Origin: Acidobacteriota bacterium
Lineage (GTDB): Bacteria; Acidobacteriota; Thermoanaerobaculia; Multivoradales; Multivoraceae
DNA length: 64,000 nucleotides
NCBI GenBank assembly: GCA_003388555.1
Contig: QQVD01000050.1
Coordinates: forward strand, 186,001 to 250,000
Direction: 5' to 3'
Shown: piece after piece, positions 1 to 9,148 of the stretch
How positions within the stretch are numbered: position 1 is the first letter of the stretch
Layout: every line of letters begins with the position of its first letter
The notes under the pieces: generated by a model
Told to the model about the DNA's origin: nothing
The model's database searches: none
The model's input: the letters and a program-made list of their open reading frames with translations, nothing else
Translations under genes and position numbers: made by a program

Positions 1-101
1 CATGAGCGTGAGCAAGCCAACAGTTGTGTGGCCGAGCCTCATCTCGTCGCTTCTCCCATGGAGGTCAGGACACAGAACGAAATGCGAGCCACGTGCGGGT
101 G

Positions 102-890
102 CTACTTTCTCCCTTCGGGGTGGCTACTCTGCGTTCGCAGTCGTTTGGCACCGAGTGGATGTGGGGTGAGCCAAGCGTACCGGCTGCTCTCCGACCGACC
201 TTCGTCCATGAGCTCCAGGAAGTGGCGGCTAGGCAGCAGCTTCGAGGCAAGGGTCGGATGGGGCCAATCACGAATGGTCCTCGGTTGGGCCTGGGCGAGC
301 GAGAGATCGTGCGAAGTCGCGAATCGTCGGAGCACACGGTCCGGCAGGGTAGGGTCGGCAATACCGTGCAGTTCCACGAGAAGTGCAGCACGCTTGAGGC
401 TGGGTACCAGTGCGGGGTCGAGAACCTCTTCTTCGTGCCCCTCGATGTCACACACGATTGCGCTCGCCGGATGACTTCCAAGGAGATCCTCGAGATCAGA
501 CGCGTTGAGAGCCGGCCGAACATCGATCTGGTCGACGACTTCGTTGCGTAGGGCAAGCTTCGTGGTCAACTGCCTCGCGACCGGATCCGGGTCCGAGGCA
601 ATGATCCGACAGGTTGGCATGACTCGAGCCAAGCCAACGCAGTAGTACCCTTCGGCGGAGCCCAGATTGACGACCAGATTGGGCGCTGTCCGGATCAAGT
701 CACGCAAGAATGGCCAGATCTCCTTCTCGTAGGTGCCGAGGAGCTTCGGGAAGTAGGAGCTGCCGACGCTGCGCTCGACATAGCTGAGGCCCCGAAACGG
801 CCCGCTGACCACGCGGCCACGGCAGAGGCGCTCGAGATCCCTGCGTGCGAGGCGACGAGGGGAGAGAGCCTTCCTCAGGAGCCGGATCAA
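102..890 (-). CDS. FkbM-like class I SAM-dependent methyltransferase
   Basis: This 262-aa protein is the last gene of a minus-strand polysaccharide operon. The N-terminal 60 residues are basic. A Rossmann-type SAM-binding segment follows (VVNLGSAEGYY near residue 74), then an acidic strand end (IIASDPDP) and a motif IVCDIEGHEEE that resembles the D-x-E-G region of FkbM-type O-methyltransferases. The likely role is methylation of a sugar or of the polysaccharide end. Translation appears to start at TTG (complement of 888-890), overlapping the stop of the upstream GT2 by 4 nt, so the two are translationally coupled. The substrate cannot be inferred, and the family call rests on motif reading only. 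Confidence 0.7.
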   Translation of the reverse strand: MIRLLRKALSPRRLARRDLERLCRGRVVSGPFRGLSYVERSVGSSYFPKLLGTYEKEIWPFLRDLIRTAPNLVVNLGSAEGYYCVGLARVMPTCRIIASDPDPVARQLTTKLALRNEVVDQIDVRPALNASDLEDLLGSHPASAIVCDIEGHEEEVLDPALVPSLKRAALLVELHGIADPTLPDRVLRRFATSHDLSLAQAQPRTIRDWPHPTLASKLLPSRHFLELMDEGRSESSRYAWLTPHPLGAKRLRTQSSHPEGRK

Positions 891-1825
891 GGCTCACTCG
901 CGCGAGTCGTGAGTTCAGCCCGAGTGGCTGCGCGTATGAGAATCCACGGAATCGAGAGGCGAGCCAGCACAGCCGAGGCAGTCCTCAGAAGGCTGGCCAT
1001 AGCGCCCGACGGGTCCTTCTGCCGGAGTCTCGATGCGAGGTGCCTCAACGATCTGCGCAGATCCTTGGCGAGCAGTCCGGTCTCCACCCTGGCGAAACGA
1101 ATCCACGCCCTGGTGGACCTGGGGCGGTGATAGGCGAAGAAGAAGCTAAGGCGGTTCCACTCTGGGCCGCGTAGCCGTTGTCTCCGCTTGTAGGAGACTC
1201 CCGTGTGGTGGTGCTCGAGGACCGCATCCGGGCAGTAGTCGACACCGTAGCCGGCGCGTCTGAGCCTTTCGGCGAGGTCGAGCTCCTCCATGACGTTCAT
1301 GCTGGGGTCGTAGTTCCCGACCGCCAGCACTGCACTGCGCCGCAGACCGAGATTCATGTTCCCGAAGTATTCCGCGGATTCGGGGTCGTTGACGAAGGTG
1401 CACTTGCCGTTCGCGAGGTGGCGAGAGAGCCCCTTGTACTCCTTCTCGGCCGCGAAGCCGACATTGATGACTTGGCCGCCCGCCAGAGCAAGAGTGGGTC
1501 TCCTGGCGAACTCGCGCTCGAAGGCAGCGATCCAACCGGGCTCCGGCACGCAGTCGTCGTCACAGAAGGCCACGATCTCCCCTCGAGCCCCTTCGACAGC
1601 GAAGCGGCGGCATGCTCCGATACCGAACGCGGAGTGGGCGTGGAGGTAGCGAGCCCCGCTCTGCCGGACAACGTCAGCGGTGCGGTCGCTCGAGTCGTTG
1701 TCGACCACCACGATCTCGAAAGAGGGGTGCTCCTGAGCGTTGAGCGCCGCCAGCGCCCGCTCCAAGGAATCGGCTCGGTCTCTGGTGACGACCAGAGCTG
1801 AGACTCGTGGGCATTGCGACGTCAT
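887..1825 (-). CDS. Family 2 glycosyltransferase
   Basis: This 312-aa GT-A fold enzyme has a typical start (VSALVVTRDRADSLERAL), the nucleotide-binding strand IVVVDNDSSDRT and a D-D-D metal site in VAFCDDDCVPEPGW. Downstream, NMNLGLRRS and MEELDLAERLRRAGYGV match the acceptor-side signature of inverting GT2 enzymes of the rhamnosyl or galactofuranosyl type. It probably adds one sugar of the exported polysaccharide at the cytoplasmic membrane face. The ATG overlaps the stop of the upstream methyltransferase by 4 nt, and the stop overlaps the TTG start of the next gene, so it sits inside a coupled operon. Donor and acceptor are unknown. Confidence 0.85.
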   Translation of the reverse strand: MTSQCPRVSALVVTRDRADSLERALAALNAQEHPSFEIVVVDNDSSDRTADVVRQSGARYLHAHSAFGIGACRRFAVEGARGEIVAFCDDDCVPEPGWIAAFEREFARRPTLALAGGQVINVGFAAEKEYKGLSRHLANGKCTFVNDPESAEYFGNMNLGLRRSAVLAVGNYDPSMNVMEELDLAERLRRAGYGVDYCPDAVLEHHHTGVSYKRRQRLRGPEWNRLSFFFAYHRPRSTRAWIRFARVETGLLAKDLRRSLRHLASRLRQKDPSGAMASLLRTASAVLARLSIPWILIRAATRAELTTRASEP

Positions 1826-2463
1826 GGCCGGCGCGCCCGCACGTGATAGCCGGAGGTGAACGCGGCGACGTCCGTGGTGCGGCGCCGGTCACCGTAGGTT
1901 CTGCGTGCGATCCAGTCGCAGCGTGCAGTGAGTTGCGCGACTGCGAGCAGAATCGCGCGCGACCAACGGCCGCCAACGAGGTCGGCCTGCCACGCGATCC
2001 TCTGCAGCAGAATGGCGATCGTCGAGAATGGTCCTGCCTCCTCGAGTACCTCGACGTCCTCCCAAGCCGCGAGGAGATCCTCGAGAGCGAAGCGAGTGAA
2101 TCGGAAGTGATCCCAGGGGCTTTCGTGCACGGGGAAGAGGAATCGGGTCGTCAGGACCAGCGTGCCGCCCGAACGGAGGACCCGCTGCACTTCGGCGATC
2201 GATTCTCGGGGGTGGGTGAGATGTTCGAGAACTTCGGTCGACAGCACGGCATCGAACACGCCGGGGCGAAAGGGGAGGGCATGCGCGTCGCCGACGACCG
2301 CGACGCCGATACCGAAGACTCGGTCAAAACCGACCCGTTCGCCGACCAGGGCGCTGTACCTCGAGTTGCCGCACCCGAGATCGAGCACCCGCCCGGAAGG
2401 GGAAGCCTTCTCGAGAAAGCCCTGAAGGCGTTCGCGAACCAGGTTGCGGTGGAGAAGCGACAT
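1822..2463 (-). CDS. Class I SAM-dependent methyltransferase (Methyltransf_11 type)
   Basis: This 213-aa protein has motif I RVLDLGCGNSRYS near residue 25, post-I region GDAHALPFRPGVFDAV, motif II VLSTEVLEHLTHP and motif III LRSGGTLVLTTRF, all standard for ubiquinone/UbiE-type methyltransferases. The C-terminal helices are basic, which suggests membrane association. The open frame extends further upstream, but only from the ATG at 2463 does the sequence look like a methyltransferase. The upstream part lies inside the Wzm gene in another frame. It sits 20 nt after the permease stop and overlaps the next GT2 by 4 nt. It probably methylates a glycan or lipid-linked intermediate. Confidence 0.82.
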   Translation of the reverse strand: MSLLHRNLVRERLQGFLEKASPSGRVLDLGCGNSRYSALVGERVGFDRVFGIGVAVVGDAHALPFRPGVFDAVLSTEVLEHLTHPRESIAEVQRVLRSGGTLVLTTRFLFPVHESPWDHFRFTRFALEDLLAAWEDVEVLEEAGPFSTIAILLQRIAWQADLVGGRWSRAILLAVAQLTARCDWIARRTYGDRRRTTDVAAFTSGYHVRARRP

Positions 2464-2483
2464 TCGGTCGGCCCTGCCAGGGA

Positions 2484-3320
2484 TCAGATGAGATCGGCGA
2501 AGGAGCGCTCGAGCCGGGCGAAGAAGAGCGCTCCCGAAAGAAGAGCGATGACCGCCACTACGGCGGAGACCGCCAGGCTGGCGCTCGGAGCGGGCTCGAG
2601 GCCGAGAAGCGACCACCGAAAGCCCTCGACCACGCCCACCATCGGATTCAGGGCGTAGGCGACTCGCCACCGCTCGTCGAGCAGCGTACTCGGATAGGCG
2701 ACCGGGGTCGCGAGGAGCCAGATCTGGGTCAGGAAGGGGATCGTGTAGCGGACGTCCCGAAAGCGCACGTTCAGCGCGGAGAGCCAGAGCCCCACGGCGA
2801 GGGCGGTGACGAAGGCGAGTGCCGTCAGGGGGAGCAGGAAGACGATCCGCCAGGTCAGGGGAGTCCCGTAGTAGAGCATCAGGAGCACGAGCACGAGAAA
2901 CGTGATCGCGAAGTCGAACAGCCCCGACACCACCGACGAGATGGGCGAGATCATCCGGGGGAAGTAGACCTTCTGAATCAGGTTGGCGTTGCCGACGAGG
3001 CTGTTCGACGCCTTGTCGAGGCTGGTGGCGAAGAAGGTCCAGGGGATGAGGGCCGCGTAGGAGAACAGTGGATAGGGCACGCCCTGGGAGTCGATCTTCG
3101 CTGCCTTGGAGAAGACGATGGTGAAGATCACCATGGTTGCGACCGGCTGAAGCAGCGCCCAGAGTACGCCGAGGAACGTCTGCTTGTAGCGCACCGAGAT
3201 GTCGCGCCAGGCGAAGAAGGCGACGAGATGCCGATACTCGACCAGTGGTCCCAACCCGATGTCGAGGAGGCCTCGCCGGGGACGCACGACTGTCACGCGG
3301 AACAACTCTGGTTCGGTCAA
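2484..3320 (-). CDS. wzm: ABC-2 type polysaccharide/O-antigen export permease (Wzm-like)
   Basis: This 278-aa integral membrane protein has about six hydrophobic segments. Characteristic Wzm/KpsM pieces are the N-terminal amphipathic part RDISVRYKQTFLGVLWAL, the loop LIQKVYFPRMI and NVRFRDVRYTIPF before the penultimate helices. It forms the membrane pore that exports lipid-linked polysaccharide, together with the Wzt-like ATPase at 4594-5862 in the same operon. The start is TTG (complement of 3318-3320), overlapping the upstream GT4 stop by 4 nt. Length and topology are normal for the family. Confidence 0.92.
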   Translation of the reverse strand: MTEPELFRVTVVRPRRGLLDIGLGPLVEYRHLVAFFAWRDISVRYKQTFLGVLWALLQPVATMVIFTIVFSKAAKIDSQGVPYPLFSYAALIPWTFFATSLDKASNSLVGNANLIQKVYFPRMISPISSVVSGLFDFAITFLVLVLLMLYYGTPLTWRIVFLLPLTALAFVTALAVGLWLSALNVRFRDVRYTIPFLTQIWLLATPVAYPSTLLDERWRVAYALNPMVGVVEGFRWSLLGLEPAPSASLAVSAVVAVIALLSGALFFARLERSFADLI

Positions 3321-4597
3321 CGGGGCGTTCTCCCACCAGCACCGAGTAGTCGTCTTCCCAACGATCGGAGGCGGCTTCCAAGCGCGATTCTCGCGTTCCT
3401 CTTGGCCGCCTCCGCGATGCCGGCGACGGACCCATACCGGTGCTTGGCCCGGTAGCGCCTCCTGTCGATCGCCGACTCATAGACAGCGAGCCGATCGGCG
3501 ACGATCGCGTCGGCCGTGAAGTGCTCCTCTACGGTACGTTTGCCGGCCCGACCGATGCGCTGTCGCAGAGAAGGATCTCGCAGTCGGATGATTGCGTCGG
3601 TCAGCTGGTCGACCGAGCGCGCGTCGACCACGAGCGCATTCTCGTCGGGCCTGCAAAGGTAACTCGCACCGGCACCGCGCGAGACGATGAGAGGGGCGCT
3701 GCAGTCGAGTGCCTCGACTGCCGTGAAGTTGAAGGTGTCCCATCGAGAAGGGACCACCGCTGCATGACACGAGAGGTGCGCGCTGCGCACCTCGCTCGGT
3801 GTGGCGCTCTGCTGCCACTCGAACGCCTCGTGAAAGAAGCGCGGGCGACTGGTCCGAAGGTGCTCCAGAACCGATCGGATGCCCTCCTCCGGCGCGTCCT
3901 GGTCTCTCCCAACCCACTTGAGTCGAACTCTCAGACCCGTTGCGCGGACACGGTCGACCGCCTCGGCCAGTTCGAGGACACCCTTCCAGTTGTTCAGTCG
4001 GCCGACGCCGAAGAGCTCCAGGTCTGAATCGATGGCTTCCGAGAGCTTCGAGTTCTCGCGCGATTCGCCGGCGAGGTACGGTGCTCGGCTGAACATCGGA
4101 CGGCGGCCCAGGAAACGCTGCCAGTCCTCCTGGTTCGCGGGGCTGTGGCAGTTCACCTCGTCTGCGGTCAGCAACGCCAGCAACTCGTGATGGCTGCGAA
4201 GGCGGTTCTTGCGTGGCGGTTCGGTTCGGCCACTATGGTGATCCACCTGGCCCACGGTGCCGTGGCAGGTGATCGCCAGCGCCGGCTGAAGACCGGGCAG
4301 GTGTACTCCCAGCCCTGAGTAGTCCGCCGCTTCGATCACGTCGAACGCGCCGCCTTCGGCTTCGAGGGCTCTCCTGTAGTCGTCTCCCGTCGCAGGCCTG
4401 CCGGTTCGTAAACTAAGCCGCTTCACGGTGTAAGGCAGGGCATCGTCGTCGAACCGTGCCGGTTCGGCCGGGACGTCGGTGAGCACCGAGACCTCGTGCC
4501 CCGCACTCGACAGCAAGTCCGCGAGATTGCCGTAGAAGGTGGCGATCCCACCCCCGAAGACGGGAGGGAACTCGGAGGCCGCGATGCAGATCCTCAT
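3317..4597 (-). CDS. Family 4 glycosyltransferase
   Basis: This 426-aa GT-B retaining glycosyltransferase has an N-terminal domain with the glycine-rich loop ASEFPPVFGGGIATF. The C-terminal nucleotide-binding domain begins near FGVGRLNNWKGVLELAEAV and contains the acidic region RWDTFNFTAVEAL, a variant of the E-x7-E motif. The C-terminal 45 residues are basic. It lies between the Wzt-like ATPase and the Wzm-like permease genes and overlaps both by 4 nt, so all three are almost certainly co-translated. It probably extends the polysaccharide exported by this transporter. Sugar specificity is unknown. Confidence 0.87.
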   Translation of the reverse strand: MRICIAASEFPPVFGGGIATFYGNLADLLSSAGHEVSVLTDVPAEPARFDDDALPYTVKRLSLRTGRPATGDDYRRALEAEGGAFDVIEAADYSGLGVHLPGLQPALAITCHGTVGQVDHHSGRTEPPRKNRLRSHHELLALLTADEVNCHSPANQEDWQRFLGRRPMFSRAPYLAGESRENSKLSEAIDSDLELFGVGRLNNWKGVLELAEAVDRVRATGLRVRLKWVGRDQDAPEEGIRSVLEHLRTSRPRFFHEAFEWQQSATPSEVRSAHLSCHAAVVPSRWDTFNFTAVEALDCSAPLIVSRGAGASYLCRPDENALVVDARSVDQLTDAIIRLRDPSLRQRIGRAGKRTVEEHFTADAIVADRLAVYESAIDRRRYRAKHRYGSVAGIAEAAKRNARIALGSRLRSLGRRLLGAGGRTPR

Positions 4598-5862
4598 CGC
4601 GGGGGCCGGGTAGACGCTTCGAGACGTGGCTCTATCCAGTCATGCTGGACCTCGAGGAGACCGTCGAAGGTCGGCAGTATCTCTGATGCGATCGTGATGG
4701 CGGGTACTCGCCTGGCGTAGAAGTGGTTGCCTGTTCCGCTCATGATCGTGAGGTTTACCGTAAAGGCACCGGCGGCGAGAGCAAGTCCGGGAAAGACCAC
4801 GCCCGCGCGGTGATGGCCGGGCTCCAGCTGGTAGGTACGCCCCTCCAGCATCGTCGAAAGCCCTGAGAGATACACGCCCCCAGGGCCGTGCAGGGAGGCG
4901 CCAAGGCTGATGTCGACGGACTTCCTGACCGTGAAGCTGAGCTCGAGTCGCAGGTCCTGTCTGTGATCGAGGTGCAGGTAGCGAGTCGCGACACCGTTGA
5001 CCAGAACCGAATCGATCTGGACCTCGGCGCTGTCCAGGTCTTCTGCTTCCCGATGCGTGCCGTCGTCGTCGTCGGCGGCTCGCCGATACGCGGCTATGAC
5101 CTTGCCTGGGTCCCCGAGACGATGCAGTCGCCCCTGATGGAACCACGCGACGCGGTCGCTGATCGACTGGATCGCGTAGAGGTTGTGCGAGACGAAGAGG
5201 ATCGTCCGTCCCCCTTCGCGCGTCACTCGCTGCATCTGTCCAAGGCACTTGCGCTGGAACTCCAGGTCACCGACGGCAAGAACCTCGTCGACCAGAAGCA
5301 CTTCGGGCTCGATGTGTGCCGCCACCGCGAACCCGAGCCGCAGGCCCATGCCGCTCGAATAGCGCTTGATCGGAGTGTCGACGAACTCCTCGACGCCAGC
5401 GAAATCGACGATTTCGTCGAACTTCGCTGCGATCTCGGAGCGGGTCATCCCGAGGATCGCACCGTTCAGGTAGATGTTCTCCCGCCCGGTGAGCTCACGG
5501 TGGAAGCCGGTGCCCACTTCGAGCAGGGAACCGACTCTTCCGTGGATCCTGGCCCGGCCGGCCGTAGGAGTGGTGATGCGCGACAGGATCTTGAGCAGGG
5601 TCGACTTGCCAGCACCGTTGTGGCCGATGATGCCGAGGACCTCGCCTCTCTGGACCGTAAGATCGACGTCCTTCAGGGCCCAGATGGCCGAAGGACCCCT
5701 TCGATCGCGCTTCGGCGAGAGCGTGCCTCGGAATGCGCGAAGCGCTTCGCGGGCCCCTTCGGTGAGCGCCTCGCGGAGACTGCCTCCGCTGGCTCCTCGG
5801 CGTCGGCCGAGCTCATAGCGTTTTCCCAGCCCCTCGGCTTCGATCGCGACCGCGCGTGACAT
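4594..5862 (-). CDS. wzt: ABC polysaccharide export ATPase with C-terminal carbohydrate-binding domain (Wzt-like)
   Basis: This 422-aa protein has Walker A GHNGAGKS at residues 80-87, a signature YSSGMGLRLGFA typical of Wzt/TagH-type exporters and Walker B LLVDEVLAVGD. After about residue 270 there is a C-terminal beta-rich domain of roughly 150 residues like the Wzt-C domain, which in studied Wzt proteins recognises the terminal modification of the chain before export. The two methyltransferases in the same operon could supply such a terminal cap; this is inference. It is the first gene of the operon, with a 150-nt divergent gap to the GT2 at 6014. Confidence 0.93.
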   Translation of the reverse strand: MSRAVAIEAEGLGKRYELGRRRGASGGSLREALTEGAREALRAFRGTLSPKRDRRGPSAIWALKDVDLTVQRGEVLGIIGHNGAGKSTLLKILSRITTPTAGRARIHGRVGSLLEVGTGFHRELTGRENIYLNGAILGMTRSEIAAKFDEIVDFAGVEEFVDTPIKRYSSGMGLRLGFAVAAHIEPEVLLVDEVLAVGDLEFQRKCLGQMQRVTREGGRTILFVSHNLYAIQSISDRVAWFHQGRLHRLGDPGKVIAAYRRAADDDDGTHREAEDLDSAEVQIDSVLVNGVATRYLHLDHRQDLRLELSFTVRKSVDISLGASLHGPGGVYLSGLSTMLEGRTYQLEPGHHRAGVVFPGLALAAGAFTVNLTIMSGTGNHFYARRVPAITIASEILPTFDGLLEVQHDWIEPRLEASTRPPR

Positions 5863-6013
5863 CGCTGCGAAGGCTACTAGAGGAGCTAGGCTGCCCCAAG
5901 AAGGAGCTGGCCAAGCGCCGCTCCCTCATGCGAACCTGCAAGAACTCCACCGTATATCCCAACGAGGGGCGCTGATCTGGTCCAGAGCACGCTGAACCGG
6001 AACCCTCCGAACC

Positions 6014-6928
6014 ATGTTGACCCTCTGTATCTGCACCCGCAATCGGGCAGGCCTTCTAGATGGGGCCCTGCGCACCCTGCAGCAGCAGCATCCAGTCGAC
6101 CAGCCGGCCTCGATTCTGGTGGTGGACAACGGTTCGACCGACTCCACCGCGGAAGTCGTCTCCGCCAACGCCCAGGGGCCGCTCCCCGTTCGCTACCTGA
6201 CGGAAGCGCGGACGGGATTGTCGCACGCACGGAATCGTGGAGCGGCGGAAGCGGAGACCGAGTACGTGGCGTTCTTGGACGACGACTGTGAGATTCCCGA
6301 AGCGTGGCTCGGACACACGGTGCGGCTGCTCCAGGAGCTGCGACCTCTGGCGCTGGGCGGCCCATGCCATCCTTTGTACGAAGAGCCTCCTCCAAAGTGG
6401 TATCGAGATGTCTATGCGGCGAAACCCCTCTCCGAGTGTCGAGGGTGGCTGCAGGAGGGGCGCTACCTGTTTGGTGGAAACATCGTGTTCCGGCGCGCCG
6501 TGCTGATCGAGACTCCGTTTCGTGAAGATCTCGGGATGGCGGGAAAGAGCATCGCCTATGGTGAGGAGGTCGATGTGCAAAGGCGCATCGACGAGGCTCA
6601 TGGGCCGAGACGCCGCTTCTACGATCCGGAGATGGGTGTGCGACATCTCACCCGACGAGAAAAGCTGCGGCTTGGCTGGCTGCTGCGCTCCTGCTACGCG
6701 AAGGGCAGGGACGTGTATGCGGCGGCGGGTGGCGGGCGCGTCGGGGAAGGCCGGTGGCGACTGATGGCGGACTGGCTACGCACGACGACAGGTCTCGTGG
6801 CCGATGCGAGCATCGGCTGCCTTCTACGTCCGCGGCCGCGCTACCCGAGGCCGCAGAACTACTGGTACGAACACACGGGGCAGTACTTGAAGAGGCTGGG
6901 ACGCCTGAGTGTTCAACTGTCCCGATGA
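6014..6928 (+). CDS. Family 2 glycosyltransferase
   Basis: This 304-aa GT-A enzyme begins MLTLCICTRNRAGLLDGAL. It has the nucleotide-binding strand ILVVDNGSTDSTAEVV, the metal site VAFLDDDCEIP and the acceptor-side segment GGNIVFRRAVL followed by YGEEVDVQRRID. The C-terminal 90 residues contain a basic, moderately hydrophobic stretch consistent with membrane attachment. It stands alone on the plus strand, divergent from the Wzt operon, and its 3' end overlaps the convergent GT39-like gene by 16 nt. It is likely part of polysaccharide assembly; donor unknown. Confidence 0.86.
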   Translation: MLTLCICTRNRAGLLDGALRTLQQQHPVDQPASILVVDNGSTDSTAEVVSANAQGPLPVRYLTEARTGLSHARNRGAAEAETEYVAFLDDDCEIPEAWLGHTVRLLQELRPLALGGPCHPLYEEPPPKWYRDVYAAKPLSECRGWLQEGRYLFGGNIVFRRAVLIETPFREDLGMAGKSIAYGEEVDVQRRIDEAHGPRRRFYDPEMGVRHLTRREKLRLGWLLRSCYAKGRDVYAAAGGGRVGEGRWRLMADWLRTTTGLVADASIGCLLRPRPRYPRPQNYWYEHTGQYLKRLGRLSVQLSR

Positions 6929-8169
6929 TCCTTGGGCTGGTGAGCTGCCATCTTGGCTTGGATCCGCGCGACGATAGCCGCCCTGCGCCAAGCTATTGAG
7001 AGGCCCTGCGCCGATGGGATTGCCAGAAGACAGAAGGGAAGGATCTGGTACCTGGGTATCGCCAAGGTTAATGCGTGACCGAGGATCAGCATGATCGCTA
7101 TCGCGAAGACAGCGATGTCTTGCCGCTGTAGGTAACCCAGTGCGGCGGACACGACGAACGCGACGAGGCCTAGAAAGAGCATCCCATGCCAGAAGTGGCT
7201 CACGTAGGCGATGCTGGGTATCTTCTTGAGCAACGGTCCGCTGACAGGGAACCGCCGCCCGACCTTCGGATGCGTACCGGTCATGATCAAGAGCCGATCC
7301 AGAGCGTGTCGAATTCGTTCGCTCAGCTGCATCACGGGAGTGGTCGTTGAGCGTTCGATAGCATCGTAGGTCGCTCTTCTGGCTTCGTTCCAGTCCATTC
7401 CTCGGGCCATGAAGTTCGAGTAATGGTACGCGGCGGCTCTGGATTGGTCACCTTGATCGGTGAACAGTACGAAACTGTCCAGGGAGACCGCGTTGCGCGC
7501 TACCCAGGGGCCGTAGCCGAGACAAAACCCGAGCAGGATGATGCCAGCGAAGCGGCGTCGTCTGCCGCGAGCAACGAGGGGTATCGAGATCAGGACCGTC
7601 GCGGCAAAGAGCGGAGCCAAGATCGTTCGACTGAGGGCGCATAGAGCCCAGAGGACGCCGGCCAAACCCTCCAGGACCGCGCCTCCGCGACGAGTGGCCA
7701 TGGATGTTGCGCCGACCGCGAGTAAGAGGAAGAGGACTCCGGTCACCTCAGAGAGAACGTGTTGCTCGTAGAAGAGCCAGAGCGGCGGATAGCTCGCGAG
7801 GAAGAGGCCGCAGAGCCACGCAGCCGGGGGTCCAGAAAGTGCTGTCGTGATCCTGAACCCGATGACCGGGAGGATGGCCCCGCACAGCATCTGAAAGACG
7901 ACAAACGGTCCTTTGAGAGGCAGGCCAAGCAGACCCGGCATGGCGACGATCACCGAGGTCATGGGCGGGCGTGAGGCGTCCGGGACACGCGGTTGCTCGC
8001 CGTATGTCCCGCTCGTCAGCAGATTGTGAGCCAGTCGGAGGTAGCTCGCTTCGTCGGGGTACGGTTCGTGTTGCCACCCGACCGGTAACCAGGCAAGAAG
8101 TCGAATCGCTAAGGCGAAGCCGAAGAGCCAGAGCTCGGGGGGTATCCGCAAACGCACCCGTCGTTTCAT
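6913..8169 (-). CDS. GT39/ArnT-like membrane glycosyltransferase
   Basis: This 418-aa polytopic membrane protein has about ten hydrophobic helices. The first periplasmic loop contains PYPDEASYLRLAHNL. The acidic pair there matches the catalytic D-E region of GT-C enzymes of the PMT/ArnT family, which transfer sugars from polyprenyl phosphate on the periplasmic side. It is the last gene of a four-gene minus-strand operon whose first gene encodes a polyprenyl-phosphate-type GT2, which could make its lipid-linked donor. It lies 17 nt after the LPG-synthase-like gene, and its 3' end overlaps the convergent GT2 gene by 16 nt. The acceptor is unknown. Confidence 0.8.
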   Translation of the reverse strand: MKRRVRLRIPPELWLFGFALAIRLLAWLPVGWQHEPYPDEASYLRLAHNLLTSGTYGEQPRVPDASRPPMTSVIVAMPGLLGLPLKGPFVVFQMLCGAILPVIGFRITTALSGPPAAWLCGLFLASYPPLWLFYEQHVLSEVTGVLFLLLAVGATSMATRRGGAVLEGLAGVLWALCALSRTILAPLFAATVLISIPLVARGRRRRFAGIILLGFCLGYGPWVARNAVSLDSFVLFTDQGDQSRAAAYHYSNFMARGMDWNEARRATYDAIERSTTTPVMQLSERIRHALDRLLIMTGTHPKVGRRFPVSGPLLKKIPSIAYVSHFWHGMLFLGLVAFVVSAALGYLQRQDIAVFAIAIMLILGHALTLAIPRYQILPFCLLAIPSAQGLSIAWRRAAIVARIQAKMAAHQPKDHRDS

Positions 8170-8186
8170 AGGGTCCTATCTCGGCT

Positions 8187-9095
8187 TCATGATTCCGTTT
8201 GACGAGGAGGCTCCGGTGTGGCCGACTCGCCTTGCCATTTCATGGCGCAGGCGATCCCAAACAACAAGAGATCTGCCGCCACCGTTGCCAAGCGAAACTG
8301 CAGTGCGAGGGCGAGGGCTTGCGAGTCGCCCATCTCGTTGCCCAAGAGCACGACAAGTAGCGACTCGCGAACTCCGAGGCCTCCGGGTGCTCCCGGAACC
8401 ACGTAGCCCGCGAGGAAGGCCAGCGGAAGGTACTCTAGGAGGACGAACGACTGCGTGACGAGCGGACGGATCTCCAGATCGACTGCCAGGATGGACAGGC
8501 CGAGAATCAGGCAGGCGCCGTAGAACAGATAGATTGAAAGAGCCTCCCGCACGCCGTTGTCTGCCCAACGTTGCGGTTGCGAAGCCTTCTGGAGTTGAAG
8601 GCCTTCTCGACCAGCGAGCAGAATGAGTGCAGCTGTGACCAGCAATCCGAGGGCCCAGCCTTGGCCGACCAATCGTGCGACGACTCCTGAGACGGCCAGA
8701 AGCCCCATAGCGGCGATTACTCCGACGATTTCGAGCAGCGATGCCCGGGCGAGAGTTCGCTGAGAGAGCCCGAGGCGCGCGCCGAGGAGTTGCCTTCCAG
8801 CGTACTGAAAGACGTTGCCTGGGAGGTATTTGGAGAGTTGGGCTCTGCCATAGCAGCTGATCGCCTGACGTCTTGCCACGCTGTTCAGCTCTCCCGCGGT
8901 GGCGAGATGTCGCCAGGCCATCGATAGAGAGAGATTGCCGACCAGACACAGCATCACGCATGGAGCCAGTCGGCTCCAGTTGGCCGAGAGCAGGAAGTCC
9001 GAACTGTCGGTGGTCGACCAGACCCAGGTCAGGTAGCCGAGAGTGAGGAGAGTCAGTAGGCGACCCGCCCAGGAGAGCAGTTTCGATCTCTTCAT
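8187..9095 (-). CDS. Lysylphosphatidylglycerol synthase transmembrane-like protein (UPF0104/flippase-like domain)
   Basis: This 302-aa membrane protein has around eight transmembrane segments. It carries the two signatures of the LPG-synthase TM / YbhN-like family: KYLPGNVFQYAGRQ in the first third and VPGAPGGLGVRESLL in the last third. There is no C-terminal aminoacyl-transferase domain, so lysyl-lipid synthesis is not expected. Members in polysaccharide loci are thought to move or present polyprenyl-linked sugars. The location between a polyprenyl-phosphate GT2/methyltransferase pair and a GT-C enzyme fits that idea (inference). Confidence 0.85.
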   Translation of the reverse strand: MKRSKLLSWAGRLLTLLTLGYLTWVWSTTDSSDFLLSANWSRLAPCVMLCLVGNLSLSMAWRHLATAGELNSVARRQAISCYGRAQLSKYLPGNVFQYAGRQLLGARLGLSQRTLARASLLEIVGVIAAMGLLAVSGVVARLVGQGWALGLLVTAALILLAGREGLQLQKASQPQRWADNGVREALSIYLFYGACLILGLSILAVDLEIRPLVTQSFVLLEYLPLAFLAGYVVPGAPGGLGVRESLLVVLLGNEMGDSQALALALQFRLATVAADLLLFGIACAMKWQGESATPEPPRQTES

Positions 9096-9148
9096 TCAGC
9101 TTGCCCCGAAGCGCGGTGTTTCCGGGTGGCAGGCTGGGTAGGAGGGCT

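Noticed and set aside
1..101. Possible gene fragment at the left edge
   Set aside because: No frame shows family-like sequence, and the first supported gene ends at 102, so the stretch is treated as non-coding.
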